A stretch of DNA of 64,000 bases from Deinococcus aestuarii (GTDB taxonomy: Bacteria; Deinococcota; Deinococci; Deinococcales; Deinococcaceae). Of this stretch, positions 63,726 through 64,000 are shown in pieces. A model generated the notes under the pieces. It ran no database searches, had not been told where the DNA came from, and was given only the letters and a program-made list of their open reading frames with translations. The position numbers and the translations under genes were made by a program. Where the stretch lies: NCBI RefSeq assembly GCF_018863415.1, contig NZ_JAHKSN010000002.1:496001-560000 (forward strand). The letters run 5' to 3'. Each line of letters begins with the position of its first letter. Positions within the stretch are counted from its first letter, which is position 1.

Positions 63726-64000
63726 TCAGGCGGGCACGTCCGCCACCACGCACGCCCTGAACGCCGTCTCGTACTCCGATTGCTCAAGCCCGCGCCCGAT
63801 GAAGACGAGTTCGGTGCGCCCGTCCGAGTCGTCCCAGGCGTCGGCGGTGAAGAGGTCGCGCACCGCCTGGAAGAGCACCCGCTGGGGGTAGCCGTGCAGG
63901 CTGAGCGTGCCCTTGACCCGCAGCACCTCGGCGGGGCGCGAGAGGATGTGGCCCGTCATGAAGCGCTGCCAGCGGTAGGGGTCGAGCGGGCGCTCGGCGC
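63726..64000 (-). CDS. CobW/COG0523-type GTPase, C-terminal part (continues past window)
   Basis: The last 90 or so residues of a CobW-type metallochaperone. The visible C-terminal domain reads LDPYRWQRFMTGHILSRPAE, VLRVKGTLSLHGYP, FQAVRDLFTADAW and RTELVFIGRGLEQSEYE, as in the CobW_C domain. The GTP-binding half lies beyond base 64000. Such proteins deliver zinc, cobalt or other metals; which one is not decidable here. Confidence 0.85.
   Translation of the reverse strand, partial: AERPLDPYRWQRFMTGHILSRPAEVLRVKGTLSLHGYPQRVLFQAVRDLFTADAWDDSDGRTELVFIGRGLEQSEYETAFRACVVADVPA

Overview
This is a gene-dense, roughly 70% GC stretch of a bacterial chromosome that looks like Deinococcus. The supporting signs are an XPB-type helicase paired with a Bax1/DUF790 nuclease, an intein-laden B12-dependent ribonucleotide reductase, a DUF5693–CsaB cell-wall pair, and the promoter style. 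About two dozen genes have a TANNNT -10 box only 5-7 nt before the start codon, so their mRNAs should be leaderless, as is known for Deinococcus. The genus is inferred; no species is claimed.

Layout. 1-2.7 kb: XPB helicase (cut by the window edge), Bax1 and a small acidic ORF. 2.7-3.8 kb: AT-rich patch with an orphan promoter/terminator unit and a foreign-looking DUF3800 gene placed 3 nt behind nrdJ. 3.8-10.2 kb: nrdJ with three inteins. 10.4-13.1 kb: zinc-ribbon coiled-coil protein, MFS transporter, nth. 13.4-18.0 kb: tRNA-Trp, a decayed tyrosine integrase, a molybdate uptake operon (regulator, modA, Mop, modB, no modC), and a second degraded copy of the tRNA-Trp 3' half. Together these look like the remains of an integrated element. 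17.9-29.5 kb: diguanylate cyclase, cutA, FtsB-like protein, thioesterase, ROK kinase, M29 aminopeptidase, tRNA-Pro, a PSP1/RicT-like protein, ridA, PP2C phosphatase, mgsA, YbjN-like protein. 28.4-31.4 kb: NAD salvage (NadM-Nudix fusion plus nicotinamide phosphoribosyltransferase) and a small GIY-YIG protein. 31.5-43.9 kb: TM2 protein, metY, tandem Nudix protein, pheST with an attenuator-like leader, a cation/proton antiporter, glyA, HD-GYP protein.

43.9-51.8 kb: two metallophosphoesterases, a DUF3006-like protein and a CHAD protein, then MocA- and CoxG-like proteins and a MoxR/VWA (CoxD/CoxE-like) pair. These last four resemble molybdenum-hydroxylase maturation factors, which fits with the molybdate operon upstream. 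52-60 kb: M20 amidohydrolase, sufU, NTF2-like protein, folE, purA (flanked by phased heptamer repeats and preceded by a hairpin-U8), an E2-like scaffold with an E3-binding domain but no lipoyl domain or HxxxDG motif, a leucine-dehydrogenase-like protein lacking the catalytic lysine, and uridine kinase. 60-64 kb: DUF5693 protein, csaB, a PaaI-type thioesterase and the C-terminus of a CobW-type GTPase running off the window.

The most unusual content is: (i) two of the three nrdJ inteins sit exactly in front of catalytic cysteines; (ii) the molybdate operon lies between tRNA-Trp and a tRNA-Trp fragment, next to a dead integrase; (iii) an apparently inactive E2-like protein stands divergent from an apparently inactive leucine dehydrogenase; (iv) pheST and purA have candidate attenuation leaders.
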